Shown here piece by piece: positions 1 to 11,004 of a stretch of 64,000 nt of DNA; within the stretch, counting starts at the first letter, position 1; every line of letters begins with the position of its first letter. The DNA comes from Punctularia strigosozonata HHB-11173 SS5 (taxonomy: Eukaryota > Basidiomycota > Agaricomycetes > Corticiales > Punctulariaceae): positions 2,008,531 through 2,072,530 of the forward strand of contig NW_006767435.1 of the NCBI RefSeq assembly GCF_000264995.1, in the 5' to 3' direction. The translations under genes were made by a program, and so were the position numbers. The notes beneath the pieces were generated by a model. That model searched no databases. It saw nothing but the letters and a program-made list of their open reading frames with translations, and had not been told where the DNA came from.

Positions 1-1248
1 AACTTCAAACAAGCGCCGTTGGTGCACGAGGGGACACGAGGTATCGAAACGACGGCGTCTTGAGCCAACCGGACAGCCGTCCCCAAATGCAGCGGGTGAA
101 TCCGTTATGACCTGGCTGTACATACACGAGGGCCATCCGGGCGGCGTCACCGCGTTTCAACTGGGTCGAATCGGGGCGCGTAAAGTCCGTCGTCGTCACA
201 ATCGGTAAACATAGACTGGGGTGCATACGATCGTCGAGTGTACAGGAGCTCCTCGGCGAGGTTCTGCGTACGGCGCCCTGTTGTAGTTCGAAGGTATCGA
301 GGGCGCCGGTGACGTCGAGACTCGCCCTCGACGCCTTGGCTTCGCATGGCCAGAGATCCCGTAAGCTGCAGGCGGATCTAGGTACGCAAGCATCCGTCGG
401 CCATCGATTCAGGTGCGGCGTATAGATAGCTTAGACTTGGCCTCCAAAGTGTGGGATGTTGCGATTAAACGCCGGCACCGGGGATAAGCAAGGTCCCATG
501 CAGCCGAAACCGGCAGCGGAGGGCAGACTGCAGGTAGGTTGACTAACCGTTGGATCTACCATTCCTCATCTTGACTTGCGCTCTTGGCGCATCCGCGAAT
601 GCATGCGCTTGCTCAGTGTGCACTGGAGACTTGGGCGGGTACGTGTCCATGTGGGAGTGACAGGGGTTAATCGAGACCTGTCGATCGACTCATGAATACA
701 CAGACTTTACACTTCAGCCTGTACGAGTTGTTTATCGTACACCTGCGCTGAAGTCCGATGTCAGTGGCTGGATCACGCATGTGTCTACGCAAGAAGCGTT
801 TCGCTGTTAGATAGAGAGGATCCTAGCAAAGATACGGGGAGGCGGCCCTGCACACACCCACCACAATCTTCTCAAGACGCGACGGGTGCCTCACACGCAG
901 ATAACAGCCCTGATCGACAGTTAACCCCGCACTCAACGAGCGGGGAAATACATCGAATGCCGATAATTAGCTCGTTACGCCGTATACAGTAAGGTAGACC
1001 AGAAGCGCGTCCGACAACACAGTAGATCGTCATCATCATCATCACCCCCTATCGCCCCTCATCTAAGCTCAGCCTCTTAGCCTCGTGTGCGCGTGTGCCA
1101 GATACGCGCAGCGAAATCTACCGTCTGCTCGCTCCAACAGGCAAATCTCGTCAGTTAGGCTAGCTTCGCGCCGCCAGTCACGGTGCCTCTTCTTCGCGCG
1201 TGGACGTCCATCCGGTCCTGGCCCACCCGAAGGAGGAAGGCACACCCA
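1..1248. other. No gene recognised at the window edge
   Basis: Short open frames exist on both strands but none shows a known motif or a convincing exon chain. The part next to the SNARE gene is its 3' flank. A short CAT/ATC trinucleotide run lies near 1030-1044. A gene cut by the window edge cannot be excluded. Confidence 0.5.
1030..1044. repeat. CAT trinucleotide microsatellite
   Basis: Four perfect CAT units followed by a partial one, in the non-coding 3' flank of the SNARE gene. Confidence 0.7.
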
Positions 1249-3137
1249 CTATGGGTGTAGCCTCGCCCGCGCCGCCAAGGCGAGAGCGTGGCCCTGGCCG
1301 GCCGGGTCTGCGAGCACCGAGTCGGCAGGGCCTGTCGGCGCGCTCGGAGGGGAAGAGGACGGAGCGGCGTGCCGGCGCGGCTTGAATATGAGTACGACGA
1401 TGAGGCCGAAGATGATGAGCAGGAGGAGGAAGATACACTTCCGGCGACCGGTGTTCTTCTGGTATCTGCAGGCGCGTCAAAGGGCGATATGTTCCGTTCG
1501 GAGCCCGAACACGAGCAGTTGGTGGTGTCACATGTCCGAGATCGGGACGAGATGGGCGACGGATAGCGGAACCAGACAAAGAGAGAGAGGGCAGAAGGCA
1601 AATGACAAAGCCGAAATCGGTCAGCGGAATGAAATGAGATGGGGCGGAAGGCACAAACCTCGTGGCGACGTCGAGCTCCTTGACCGCTTCCTGCATTTGG
1701 ACGGCGGTTTGCTCAATGTTGTATTCGACGCTGTCCAGCAGCGTGCCCTGGTCGATCACGAGCGCGCTCAGCTCCCGGAAGAGCTCGGCGAGCTGGGCTA
1801 TCGAGTCGGCGATCTCGTTCAGCTCCCTGTTCCGTTGCCGGACGTCCACCTGCTCGCCCTGGTGCATCTGCGCCTGTGCCTGTGATTGGCTCCGGGACTG
1901 TATTGGATGGCAAGGATCGCCCGATTGGTCATGCGAGTGAGCGGGAGAAACAAAGAAGCCGAGGGTTGACGCACGAATGTAGCCGCCTCGACGTCATCGT
2001 CGACGGCAGAGAGGCCTTCGGACCCCTTGAGCGACACCGCTCCGGACGCGATCATCAAGTCTTGGTTTTTTATCGCGTGACCTTGCAGCTCTGCAAAGAA
2101 ACGGCAAGCAACGCAAGTGGCGGTCAGAGAAACGAACGCTCCACAGAACGGCTGCCAACGCCCGGACATAGAGGACGCACTCTCGAGATAGACCCGCTGC
2201 TTCTTCCGGAACGTCGCGCTGAGCTCCTGCACTTTGGCAGCGAGTCCTCGTTGAACATTCTTCGCGGCCAGCTGCTGGTGCCGGGACGACTGAGACTGGG
2301 GTGGAAACGAGTGCTGAGCCGTGTCGGCGACGGCGCCGATGCGTTGAATGAGCGCTTGGCACCGTCGGAAGTCCTGGAAGCGATAAAGGAAGGAGACACG
2401 TGTCAGCGATTCCCATCAACGCGCCGCATTGCGATCAAACATGCGCGAGATACACCCGTCCCGCGTCAAGATCTACGGAGACGGAACGAAGAAATGGGGG
2501 AAAATGGAAACGTCTCGGAACGGCGTTGCTCGATTGAATGGAACCTAGAGGTACCTTGGTGATGTCTGTCGTCGCCGCTTCGATTTCGCGTTCTTCAGCG
2601 GACCGGTCCGAAAAGCCGGGGAGAACGTGTTTGGCGTGTAGCTTGTCGAGGACGGAGACTGGCGGATGCGCGGATCAGCGGGGGTTGCTCGCACGTTGAG
2701 TAAACTGCATGGGCGTCCGATACGCCCCACTTCCCGGGCCGAAGCGGAGCGGAAACAAAGGAAGAAGGGCGGTGCGGCACGTACTCTTCGCCTTTGTGCC
2801 AGCGAGGATGTCTTCGACCTGCTCCGCGATATCGACCCTGTTGGTCCCATTGTTCAGTTGTGGGATAGAAGGATGGCGCGGTGGGCGCATTAGCTGCGCA
2901 GGGACGGCGCGAGGCCACGGACCATTTGGGGGGCAGCGCGTCCACGTCTAGGGCAACGTGGGCGGAGTCGGCGTGGCGTATGAGTCCCTGGTGCTCATCA
3001 TTGCCGAGGTCGGGGTCGTCGTACTGGGCGCTGAGGCGGCGCGAGCGGAAGCGGGACGAGCGGGCCTGGGAGTCGCGGTAGGAGAGGAAGAGGAGGGTTC
3101 GCGAGCGCGTCGTCGGCGTCGAGGACGACGAAGCCAT
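1249..3137 (-). CDS. TLG2: t-SNARE of the syntaxin-16/Tlg2 family
   Basis: This is a target-membrane SNARE of the trans-Golgi and endosomes, known in yeast as Tlg2. The first exon from ATG 3137 carries the family N-terminus (TRSRTLLFLSYRDS). It splices into VDIAEQVEDILAGTKAK and then into LDKLHAKHVLPGFSDRS, the Habc region. The SNARE helix lies at about 1660-1867 and includes the zero-layer glutamine in LVIDQGTLLD and the segment SVEYNIEQ. The last exon (1249-1465) begins YQKNTGRRKC and runs into one C-terminal membrane helix rich in Ile/Leu/Val, followed by a lumenal Ala/Pro-rich tail. About six introns are needed; the last is fixed by an AG|A split codon. The start at 3137 is preferred over an in-frame ATG further upstream because it fits the family N-terminus. 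Family assignment is firm; some inner splice sites are approximate. Confidence 0.9.
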
Positions 3138-4132
3138 CGCATGGTGAGCGCGCCGAGCAGGGGAACGAGCTGAGCGGACCCCCGCGGAGGCCGCCGGCGG
3201 TGTTCCCACGCTCTGCACGGCGCGGGTACTGCGCTGCGTGGCGAGTGACGACGATAAATTCTCCCTTTCGTTTGTTTACGCCGCTTGTGATGACGGTATG
3301 ACGCCGGGCTCATATGTCGGCGCTGCTCTCCCGAGGGCTTCGGGCCGGAGAGTGAGCTTGCTTTGTGGCTCTTTCCGGATCGAACGTCCGAGCGCCGACA
3401 TCGCTGGCCATCGCAGCCGTCGCGAGCCACCTGGGTGGTGGCGACCTGAGCCCAGCGGGAGAAGCCCACCTTGACCCAGCGCACGTCCTGGCTCGTCGCA
3501 CTCGGGACGCAGCGTGGCGTGCATAAAGAAACAGGCAGCCGCAGACACTCGCCTTGTGACAGCGGCGATATCGCAATCAGCAGCTCAAGCCCAAGCCAGG
3601 CCGACGATAAGGTCGCCACGTCTTGTGACAAACCAGATCTCGTCGCGCATCCGATCCCTCGTCATCGCCGCACCTTTCACGGCCCAAGATTCGAAGACGA
3701 GTGGCTTCTGCTTCACGCCCCCCATCCGAACCATCCGGTGGGCAGCACGACCAAACACTACACAGCCACCGCCGAACCCGGACGGCACAAGCCATCGACA
3801 TCGGACGCCCCATCGCATCAGCTATAAAACCGCCCACCCCTCCGCCCCTCAGTTCGATAAACCGAGCAATCGCCCCTGTCCCTCTCCCGTCCGCGACTGC
3901 CCCCGTGTCCCGCGCCGACGCACGCCCCCTCGCCCTCTCCGCTCCGATCAAACGCTCCCCGCCGTCTCCCGTAAGACTTCTTCGCGTCATCGCCACCTGC
4001 GGCGAAAGCCTAAAGTTCGGCCTCTTCCAGGAACGCTACGCACCCCATAGCGAATCACGCCGCCCGCTTCTTCCCCGGATCTCAAACAACGCTCTCCTCC
4101 GTCCCCTATCCTTACCACCACTGCATACCGCG
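3138..4132. other. Divergent intergenic region
   Basis: This lies between the SNARE start and the small cysteine-rich gene, which point away from each other. The half nearer the latter is cytosine- and pyrimidine-rich and holds a TATA-type box. Long overlapping frames here have biased composition but no motif, so no gene is called. Confidence 0.5.
3823..3829 (+). promoter_or_regulatory. TATA box candidate
   Basis: TATAAAA about 300 bp upstream of the ATG at 4133, followed by a C/T-rich leader such as highly expressed basidiomycete genes often have. Assignment to that gene is inferred from orientation. Confidence 0.35.
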
Positions 4133-4567
4133 ATGTGCGTCTTCGAGACGTGAGTCACCTCTAGCCGCGATCAGTCATCACAGCCCGAATTGCTTATTCA
4201 TACGACTACAGCGAAGGCATCAAGTGGGGCTGCGGGGTACGTCGACCTTCCATACCCCAAGTTCGATACCCGTGGCTAACGTATCCTCCAGCACTACCAG
4301 GTCACCAACAAGACTGCCAAGATCGACTGTTACAACCGCTATTGCTCGCACTCCCGCAGCCACCCGCCAGACTGTACCGGCAGTCGTTGCGCATGCGACA
4401 AGGTGACGCCCGCTCGGTTTCACCTTGTCGTGTTCCCTTTCCTGATGCCGTGCACGCCACAGTTCTATGGCCCTGATGCCAAGGAGGTCGTGATCGCCAA
4501 AAACCCCGATTACTGCTCCTCCTGCCACTACTGGTTCCGCGGCAAGGGCGCCATGACATCACGATGA
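4133..4567 (+). CDS. Small cysteine-rich protein of unknown function
   Basis: A short spliced gene. The conserved core reads GIKWGCG, then after an intron HYQVTNKTAKIDC, a His/Cys-containing stretch ending CACDK, and after a third intron FYGPDAKEVV...YCSSCHYWF, stopping at 4565-4567. The two later introns keep frame with GT-AG ends (donor GTACGT after GCG; donor GTGACG after CDK). Regularly spaced cysteines and histidines suggest a zinc-binding or disulfide-rich fold; similar small proteins starting MC.. occur widely in Agaricomycetes, without a function I can name. The ATG at 4133 (MCVFE) fits them, but the first intron does not join it to the second exon in frame with the sites I can see. 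The true first exon or splice is therefore unresolved. There is no signal peptide, so it is probably intracellular. Confidence 0.55.
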
Positions 4568-6439
4568 AGACCGCCCCCCCTCCCTGCTCGCCCCGCGAAC
4601 TTCGACCCGACTCGATCGCTATCACCGCTGTCCAAACACCATCTTCGCATATTTATGCATTTAACCCGCGACTCTTTTCCGGCATCGTCATCATTTTCAT
4701 CAAGATTCCCAAGCATCGTGCTGTATTCCTCATCAAAGCCCAATGTATCAATGCATCCCCTGCCCCCCCGATACCGCCTCTTTTCCGCTTCTGACTCGCT
4801 CATCCTCTTTATTCGTCATTCCTGACAAATTACGCCATCATCTCGTTCGTCATCTCACAGAGCCACGCTCAGCCGTGCCGCCCTCATTTCCATCTACAAT
4901 CTCGTCTTGTTCCTCCGCAACGTCCGAGAAGACGCTGGCGCCCCTATATAGCATCCGAAAGCTCCGGTTAGACGACGTTTCGTTCGTCTCAGATTATCTT
5001 TTTTTCTTGCTTATCCTTTATATACCTAAACCTAACACATCAAATGTAATAATCCTATTGACCTTCGCCGACGTAATAAATATCGGTATCGCAGATGTCA
5101 ATCCAGCCGCACAGAGAGCGCAAGTTGTGCGATCCGGACACGGGCTGGCTTTTGGACACGTACGTGGGGAGCGTCGATCTCACGTATTGGGAACTTTTAC
5201 GGCAATCCCGATGGGATCACAAGACCCGCGAGAGATCGGCGTCGGGGGGTCTGAACGCAAAACGCTCGCATCTTTGCACCTCTTTTTACGTGTACGCGCA
5301 GTGTAGTACAGTTTTTACACGCGCCCCTTCTACTGCCATGCATCAACATGCCTTTCCAGGTCTCCTGGAAGAATTATGCACGTAGATCGTGCGAGTGCAC
5401 CAGAAGCTGCGGGTTCCGCGCAAGCTATACGCCGGTGGCGCCGCTCCCCATGCGCACGCATTCCTCGTAGACTGGACAAAAGCACGATCAGCTTGCGCAC
5501 GTATGGCGGGGCGATGGTGCGGCAGGGTGCAGTCCAGCATTCCTCGCCGGTGGCGAGCCGAGAAGCACGCATATGCGGTAATTCCAAGGACGGAAGTATC
5601 CTTCGGCTTGTTTCCCCGCGGTCGGCGTGGGGGGTGGGTATGTGCCGCTATTTCTGCCCGAAGCCTGGAGAACTAACCCCACTCCTCCTCCTCGTTTCCT
5701 CCCGGGTCCTGCTGATCCAGCCAGGCGCGTTCTTTGCGATCGCCGGATGAGCGTCTCAGAAAGCGACTCGTATTCTCATGTCCTTGCGAATGGCTTTCGC
5801 AGGGCTCCGGGGCCACCGGGACGCACCTCCGGACGCGTTCCGCGCAGGAAGTAGCAGCCCCCCCCCGGAATTCCATTTCGAGCTGGAGGCGGCGTTTTAC
5901 GTTTCCTCCCGGGCAGCTGGACGACAAGAACGAAGCCGGAGAATATGTATGCGCGCCCGGGACACGGCGGCGGCCCAACCGGGTTCCTTCTCGGTGTGGT
6001 GCTCGCCTCTCCTCGTGATCCCGGGGGAAGCGTTCGTACACGCGCGCGCACCACCTGCTGCGCTGGAGTGGGCAACGATGAGCAGGTGAAGCGGCGAGTA
6101 TTCATCGCAAAGGCACCCGCCGCCGGGATCCCGCCTTCCCGTAACGGCATGCTCGAAACGCGAGTGCAGAGTTGCCAACCCGCGATCGCGCGTCGGAACC
6201 TAATCCGCGAACATGGCGGACGTGATGCGGGTTTGACGCTGTTATGTTGTGCCGTGAGAGCCATCTCAGTCGTGCTTCCCTCTATGCATATCGCGGCGTT
6301 GGCTCACCTCGAGAGCGACCCGAAGCGTGCAGTGTTTTCCAGTGGGAGGTCGAACCCGCGATATAGACCCGGATCGCTGGACATGAAAGTTCTTCAGGGC
6401 GCCATGCAAGCACCATGTGTCCGATCGAGGATGCCGTCG

Positions 6440-7217
6440 TCCTAGATGTGCACCCATCGCAATTCTCCAACGTAACAACGGCAGATGGAACCCCCCCCCC
6501 CCGGGCCTGGCATCTGCAAGCCGTCCACGTTCATTGAGACTCCGTCAACATATACCGAAAGAGCATCACAATCTCCTGAATTGCCAATGTAGTGGAGTAC
6601 TTCTCGCTCATATGTGCCTCGTGAACCAAGCAGCCGCGCAGGCGTCTCCCATGCCATGTCGATCCAGATCTTGTCGAAGGGGCCCGCATACAGAGAATGA
6701 ACAGCTTAATCGGCTTCCCGGTGCATGTCGATAAATCCGGTACGAGATGGGCATGGGCTATGGAGCACTCACAAAGATACAACGGTGCGATAACTGGCCC
6801 CTAGAGTCCATCGGGCATGTGCATGAGACCACGTCGGGATTTCGCGAGATTGTCGTTGGCCAGCTTCTGGGTCAACTTCGATTTTGGTTGTCCAGCACAC
6901 GCGCCATATGCATAGAGCCAAGCACCCGGTCAAGGAACATCTGATGACCTGCGAACACCAGCTCATGTGACGACCGTTCTCTCCGGACCAACGGAGTGAC
7001 CAGGACGAACGGTATTGTGTACCGGAATCCGCCAAGCACCTGGCTCGCGAACACAAGTCGAACGGAGGTGAGTGAGGCGGCCAAGCTCGGTTGAGTATCC
7101 CTGCTCTCTGACTTCTACTTCATCCCGTACCGAGACTCGCCCGCCGGCATGCAGAAAAGATGAAGCTCCATATACGTACTGCGAGTCTCGTACGAGCACA
7201 TCAACCACGAGAAGCAT
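6440..7217 (-). other. Protein-like block, possible missed or decayed gene
   Basis: Several minus-strand segments in different frames read like protein rather than noise: MLLVVDVLVRDSQYVYGASS from 7217; FASQVLGGFRYTIPFVLVTP near 7000-7060; FDKIWIDMAWETPARLLGSR followed by YEREVLHYIGNSGDCDALSV near 6530-6680. They are in order and could be exons of one gene or remains of one. I recognise no family, and the block ends at a poly-C tract. Whether it is a live gene, a pseudogene or chance is open. Confidence 0.2.
6491..6502. repeat. Poly-C tract
   Basis: Twelve cytosines in a row in a gene-poor stretch; also a possible assembly weak point. Confidence 0.8.
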
Positions 7218-8637
7218 GGTGTTGGCTTGTACGCAGACATTGACAGCAGAACGAGCCTCGCCTTGCTGTCAACCGTGGCCAAGACGGTACTTCGACGGAT
7301 ACACGAGCGTGCATCAAATCACTCCGAGTATATGCGTCACGCTGAGGAAACGCCCTTGGCTCGTAACGATACATATGACTCTGAGGATGAAGGCCAGGTA
7401 ACTTAAGTAAACCGTGTGTGAGCGCTCAGCGAGGACTAGATGCGCGATATGCTTCGAGTAAATTGTCGACGCAAACAAAGGTCAACAATGCCAGCCGACA
7501 AACCGTGACGTTATACTTCATCATATCTGACCTTCCGTCAACAACGTCTATCCCACTAGTACTGCACATACTGCACCCCACTGCGGAAATAAGACTATAG
7601 CACTGCTTTGCAATAGCGTCTAGGACTGGAGGTCAGCACAAACCATGTCGAGCTACATCAGTTGGTCATGAAACGACAACCCCACCTTGCGCAGGCGGAT
7701 GCGATGCAACCGTCCTGTGTTCGACTATGGACCTCGTAACCGGGACATGCTACCATTCTCTCATTGCTCTGCAACCAGTGATACCCGCGCAGTGGTCCTA
7801 TTGCCACATCGTCTTCTGCCCCGTCTATGACACGTCTACCATCTCCGCAGTTCTGTATATATATCGTTTCTCTTTCGTCAACACAGAGTATACCTTCAAC
7901 GTCATATTGTGCTTCCGGAGCCGGTGCCATCTGATCGCAGGATGACATACTGGAGCTGACGACGCGCAAAACTGGGATTTGGCTGTGTTCGCCGCCTCCT
8001 TTGCTACTGGGGTTGGTGGTGGCCGGGACAGAGCAACTTTCGGCCATTCCCCATTTCGTGCGCGGGAATTGTGGCGCTCCTGCGGTTGCGTTTGCAAGAC
8101 AAGGCACTCTCCAAAAGACGATATCATTCAATGTAGTAGAACCCTCAACAACGCAGTTAAATGGTTGAACCCAGAACGACACCCAAACGGTCTACGTCTA
8201 GCGTCCCCGATTCATACGCTTACATGCATGTCGGTCTGGCCGCGCCTCCGAGATCTCTATGTATATGTGTACGAAGCGAACTAACGTTACCAGCGTTGGC
8301 ACAGCAGACTGCTGTGATATTTCACGCCCGCCCTGGAAGATTGGGTACCTGTGCTCATGCGGATCGTTTTGCAATGTCCAATGTTAGCACGCCCACTCCC
8401 CGATCGTAATTCGCGGAAATTGACCACCAGTTGGCATCCCTAGATCATCACCAGCTCCAAGTAGCCTCCCAATCTATCCTGCCGTACATGGCGCCAGGCT
8501 GGCCTGCGCACCGCGTAGCGCGAGTACCCTTGTTCTCGCGCGAGGCGTGGTCGACGTCGCAGCAGGGTAGTGGGGTGCTTTCTGCAATGCATTCAGTTCT
8601 CCACCCACCCCGAAATACATTGGAGCTGTTCGAACAG

Positions 8638-8643
8638 TATAAA
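8638..8643 (+). promoter_or_regulatory. TATA box for the secreted protein gene
   Basis: TATAAA lies about 150 bp before the ATG at 8793, in the correct orientation and with no other gene between. The leader after it is rich in CAACC/CAAG pieces, common in strong fungal promoters. Confidence 0.5.
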
Positions 8644-8792
8644 GGCAGTTCGTGCCCTCCGATTCAAGGCAGCAAACAAGTCCTCTTCGCATCGTCTACC
8701 TGCATTTGCACCAACCAACCCGCAAGTGTTCAACTCGCCTGATTCCGAACGACCCTCATCGTTCGTTATAGTATACCAACCAGCAAGTCACA

Positions 8793-9265
8793 ATGACCAA
8801 ATTCACCTTCATCACTATCGCCGCCATCGCCGCCCAGGTCACCCTCGGCGCCGTCCTTGAGCAGCGCAGTACGAATTTCTCTGTGTCCAGGATCACACTT
8901 GCTCAACCTGATCCTCAGCCTGCGGGAGCCCCGACACCGCCGCCCCCGTCTGCCAGACCTCGAGCGGCAGCCCGCTCGTGCAGGACTGCCAGGTCGCCAT
9001 CCAGCAGCTTGGCTCCAGCTCCTGCAAGGTCTCCAACACGGGCGGCTCCGACTGCTCAACCCAGGTCACCGTCGGCACTTGCAAGATCGACGCGTGCTCC
9101 GACGGGAACACGCCCGAGCTGCAGCCCGGCGTCAACTGCGGAGGGTACCTGCAGAGCATCTTGAACTCGTGCCAAAGCAACGGCATGGTCGGAGGCATCC
9201 TCAGCCCGGAGTCGTGCAACGTCGCCGGCGAGGGTGCTTACAGGCTTCAGTTCTCCAAGGCCTAG
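8793..9265 (+). CDS. Small secreted cysteine-rich protein
   Basis: Exon 1 encodes a signal peptide starting MTKFTFITIAAIAA with a hydrophobic core and an Ala/Gly region before a likely Kex2-type site at LEQR. One intron (donor GTACGA, acceptor CTCAG, phase 1) joins it to TCGSPDTAAPVCQ. The mature part of about 115 residues has ten cysteines spread evenly, in contexts such as QDCQVAIQQL, TVGTCKIDAC and NCGGYLQSIL, and ends YRLQFSKA. The spacing suggests disulfide pairing in a compact extracellular protein. It has the look of fungal effector-like or surface-active small proteins (an Hce2-like pattern came to mind), but no family can be assigned from sequence alone. A TATA box upstream and convergence with the CBM1 gene place it in a run of three secreted-protein genes. 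The gene looks intact. Confidence 0.85.
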
Positions 9266-9580
9266 AGCGACCGGTACGTATTTCTTGTTCGTGTATGGCG
9301 ATGTCAAAGCTTAGGTTGAATTGTAGTGATCATTGCACGAATAGCGGCGTAGCTCAATCCGCTGCTTGGCAGATGTTATACGTAGATGCTCGCATTCGTT
9401 TATTGTCTTGTATTTGATGATCTTAATGGACTACTTGATTCGCGCGAGTGTGGCCAGCCTCCGCAATTGAATAACATTGCGTCTCCGGGGACCGAAACTG
9501 TAAGTACATTGATTTGCGATGACAGGAGTCTTATTCGCCATCGCCAAACCGACGACCCCCTCCCCCCCGACTTCCACCCT

Positions 9581-10576
9581 TCAGCACAGACACGGCAAGT
9601 GCAGAGTCATGTAGTTGGCGCATGCACTACTCGGCTCGTCACTTCCCTCCTGTAAGTAGAGGCTCCATATGGTCGTGTCGCTCGTGGGACACGCGACGAA
9701 GTTGAGTTGCCGTGGGTTGGTGGTGATGATTGTATCGCCCTCGAGACCCCAATCAGTGGTGATAGCGGTAGAGTTGAAGACGAGCGGCTTGTAGGATGTC
9801 GAGACGGACTCGATGGCGTTCAGATATAGCGTGCCCGAGGAGGCGGCAAGGGAGATGGTACCGCCTGATATGTCGAAATAGCCGGAAGAAGCCTCCGGGC
9901 CAAGGACAGGAACCCCGTCTAAGGTAGAAATATGCAGGTCAGATACTGTGAAACAAGGAAATCAGTGATTGGAGAGCCCACTCAGATCTTGCAGGTAGAA
10001 GTGGTATACCGGGCTAAACGGGCATTGTCAATTCCGCATCAAGATCAGAGCGGTTTACGGTGACTTACTCTTGGTCTGTGCGAAGCTGAGATCCCGTGGG
10101 TGCTGCAGCCGACGTGGTCGTTGCGGGTATGCTGGTCATCGGGTCTGAGGTGGTGGGGTTCGGTGTCACAGTTGTCGGGCTGAACGTCGGGACAGTCGTG
10201 CTGACCGGCGGCGGCGAAGCCGATGCGGCACCCGGGAGGCATTGCGAATAGTCTGAGGCATAAGGAATACATGGATGTATCGGAATATCATGCAATACGG
10301 ATGCTCACATGTGTTCAGCACGGTGCATGCGTATCCTGAACGCGGTATGAGAATCTTGCCAGATGAATTTTGCGCCGTGTTCGAAATATGCACGCACCAG
10401 AGACACATGTCGTGGCCCCAGACCTGAGTCCGACAAGATGTCATATGAAAGTCCAGGTTGAAGACCATTGATCACTCACCAGCCGATTCCACCGCACTGT
10501 CCATATGCGCCGGATTGTGCTCGGGCAACCGCAGTTATCAAAGCGAGGGCGAGGAAGGTGATGACTTTCCTTGACA
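9581..10576 (-). CDS. Secreted protein with N-terminal CBM1 and a conserved-looking unknown C-terminal domain
   Basis: From ATG 10576 a signal peptide (MSRKVITFLALALITAVARA) leads directly into a family 1 carbohydrate-binding module. The module is spread over four exons: YGQCGGIGW, then SGATTCVSG, then YACTVLNT, then YYSQCLPG. All four cysteines and the aromatic residues that stack on cellulose are present. A Ser/Thr/Pro linker follows (PTTVTPNPTTSDP). The C-terminal domain of about 130 residues starts PVYHFYLQDL, includes VLGPEASSGYFDISGG, WGLEGDTIITTNPRQL and NFVACPTSD, and ends YMTLHLPCLC. It does not match a glycoside hydrolase known to me; similar CBM1-linked proteins of unknown activity occur in Agaricomycetes. 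About six introns are supported by phase. It should bind cellulose or chitin outside the cell. It converges on the secreted protein gene at 9265. Confidence 0.85.
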
Positions 10577-11004
10577 TGATTGTATGAGATCCGAGGACCA
10601 AAGGGCAGTTTACACCGCGATTTCATCCTCGGCGCACATATACATGGCTTGCCTTCGGGTCGGAAGAAGGTTGGGAGAATCCTCGCATTTGTGATGCGAC
10701 GTGACTGCTGCTGGAAATACGTCGGCAATGCATGCATATAGCATCGTTATAGTGAATATGCTCTCGGAACAACCGTGTTTCGGTCTGTCATTGAGTCAGA
10801 ACACGGGTGGCGGGAAGTTCGTTTTTAGAAGACAAGACTTCAAGGAAGGTTGCTCGAACGATCATGTGGTTGTTACATTGATATCCAGATTTCTGTGCCA
10901 GCCTCCGCTAGCTGTCCGGTAAATAGGTCCTTGGTGGGTATCATAAACATGTCTACAATCACAGAGAGAACTAATCCATCAAAAACGTGAGCTGAAGATC
11001 GTCC
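10577..11004. other. Intergenic, promoter of the CBM1 gene
   Basis: This lies between two minus-strand genes. A TATA-like ATATA lies near 10638-10642, about 60 bp before the CBM1 start. Nothing else is seen. Confidence 0.4.

Larger units (their letters stand above)
4568..8792. other. 4.2 kb gene-poor stretch
   Basis: No gene could be assembled. It holds scattered short frames, a 12-cytosine run at 6491-6502, and a block on the minus strand near 6440-7217 that looks protein-like (separate entry). The last 500 bp are promoter for the secreted protein gene at 8793. I saw no terminal repeats, transposase motif or reverse-transcriptase motif. Confidence 0.45.

Noticed and set aside
1085-1885. Plus-strand frame of 266 codons
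   Set aside because: Antisense to the SNARE helix and membrane-anchor exons.
4220-4528. Minus-strand frame of 102 codons
   Set aside because: Antisense to the exons and introns of the small cysteine-rich gene.
7658-8182. Minus-strand frame of 174 codons
   Set aside because: First codon is GTG, no motif, no exon partners; kept out as a gene but part of the gene-poor stretch.
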